Part shown: in pieces, positions 46,201 through 46,594 of the stretch | Position numbering within the stretch: position 1 is the first letter of the stretch | Layout of the letters: every line of letters begins with the position of its first letter | Assembly: GCA_027576995.1 (NCBI GenBank) | Contig: JANBQC010000181.1 | Location: 1-46,594, forward strand | Source of the DNA: Dimargaris cristalligena | Taxonomy: Eukaryota > Kickxellomycota > Dimargaritomycetes > Dimargaritales > Dimargaritaceae | Length of the DNA: 46,594 nucleotides | Reading direction: 5' to 3' | The notes under the pieces: generated by a model | What the model was told of the DNA's origin: nothing | Seen by the model: the letters and a program-made list of their open reading frames with translations, nothing else | Databases searched by the model: none | Program-made: the position numbers and the translations under genes

Positions 46201-46594
46201 CTTTTCCTATATTAATTGGAGGGTAGCTGAATTGCTTGTGAAAGCCCCGTTCACGTTCCTCTGCGACTGCAGTACAATGTATACCATAGAGGAAACAGTC
46301 CCGCCTCAACTCGGGCTAGTCTGCTGCTCCTCGCCTGTTAGTGCGCAAGCCCAGTCTTGCCCGCTCTTTCGCCCTACCGCATACACTTGTCGGCGTCATA
46401 GACTCCCCCCCTTCACTCTTTTGCTGTCGCTCCTTTTCCTTGCCATATCTTATATTCCTCAATTTACCAAGGGCTCTCTATCGACTTGAAGTCACCCTCA
46501 GACCACTCTAGTTATCGACTTTCCAGCGAGCCCCATTCCACTTCCTGTCTAGTATCTTTTCGTATTCCCCTTATATCAGCTCAGACAGGCTATT
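46201..46594 (+). promoter_or_regulatory. Pyrimidine-rich stretch at the window end, possible leader of a downstream gene
   Basis: The plus strand becomes strongly C/T-rich, like the leaders before the capping-enzyme and PEF genes. No conserved coding sequence is visible; an 85-codon open frame at 46232-46489 has no family signature. It probably precedes a plus-strand gene beyond the window. Confidence 0.35.

Overview
The window looks like nuclear DNA of a fungus, probably an early-diverging lineage. The genes carry spliceosomal introns of about 130-310 nt with GTAAGT/GTAACT-like donors and TAG/CAG acceptors. Intergenic stretches are long and AT-rich. The proteins are typically eukaryotic. 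The capping enzyme is a stand-alone guanylyltransferase with no fused triphosphatase, as in fungi, and a BIM1-like secreted protein belongs to a family known from fungi. Assignment to a particular phylum is inference only. I saw no rRNA, convincing tRNA, CRISPR array or bacterial-style operon.

Layout: 1-3.8 kb is an AT-rich gene desert. 3.8-10.6 kb (-) holds a multi-exon BRWD/PHIP-type chromatin protein (WD40 repeats, CryptoTudor-like domain, one bromodomain), assembled here from eight exons including a proposed 2-nt microexon. 14.2-19.4 kb (+) holds an mRNA guanylyltransferase with an exceptionally long Pro/Ser/Gln/His-rich tail. 22.5-23.1 kb (+) is a small secreted, apparently GPI-anchored BIM1-like protein. 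23.7-25.7 kb (+) is the ER mannosyltransferase GPI10/PIG-B, whose conserved C-terminus is in a short downstream exon. 30.7-32.5 kb (+) is a penta-EF-hand protein with a long low-complexity N-terminus. 32.9-36.2 kb is a 3.3-kb element bounded by roughly 0.3-kb inverted repeats, with a second inverted repeat and a tandem duplication nested inside. 37.3-39.2 kb (-) is an RBM39-like SR splicing factor. 40.4-41.3 kb (-) is a glucose-6-phosphate 1-epimerase. 42.2-43.7 kb (-) is a class I SAM methyltransferase of a type common in bacteria. 43.7-46.6 kb is non-coding with an 88-90-bp direct repeat, ending in a pyrimidine-rich stretch that may lead into a gene beyond the window.

The genes do not form one pathway. 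Three act on transcription or mRNA (BRWD, capping enzyme, RBM39). GPI10 sits next to a likely GPI-anchored protein. A recurring feature is a long leader, C/T-rich on the coding strand, upstream of several genes. The best leads are the BRWD microexon, the giant capping-enzyme tail with an overlapping upstream ORF, and the nested inverted-repeat element.
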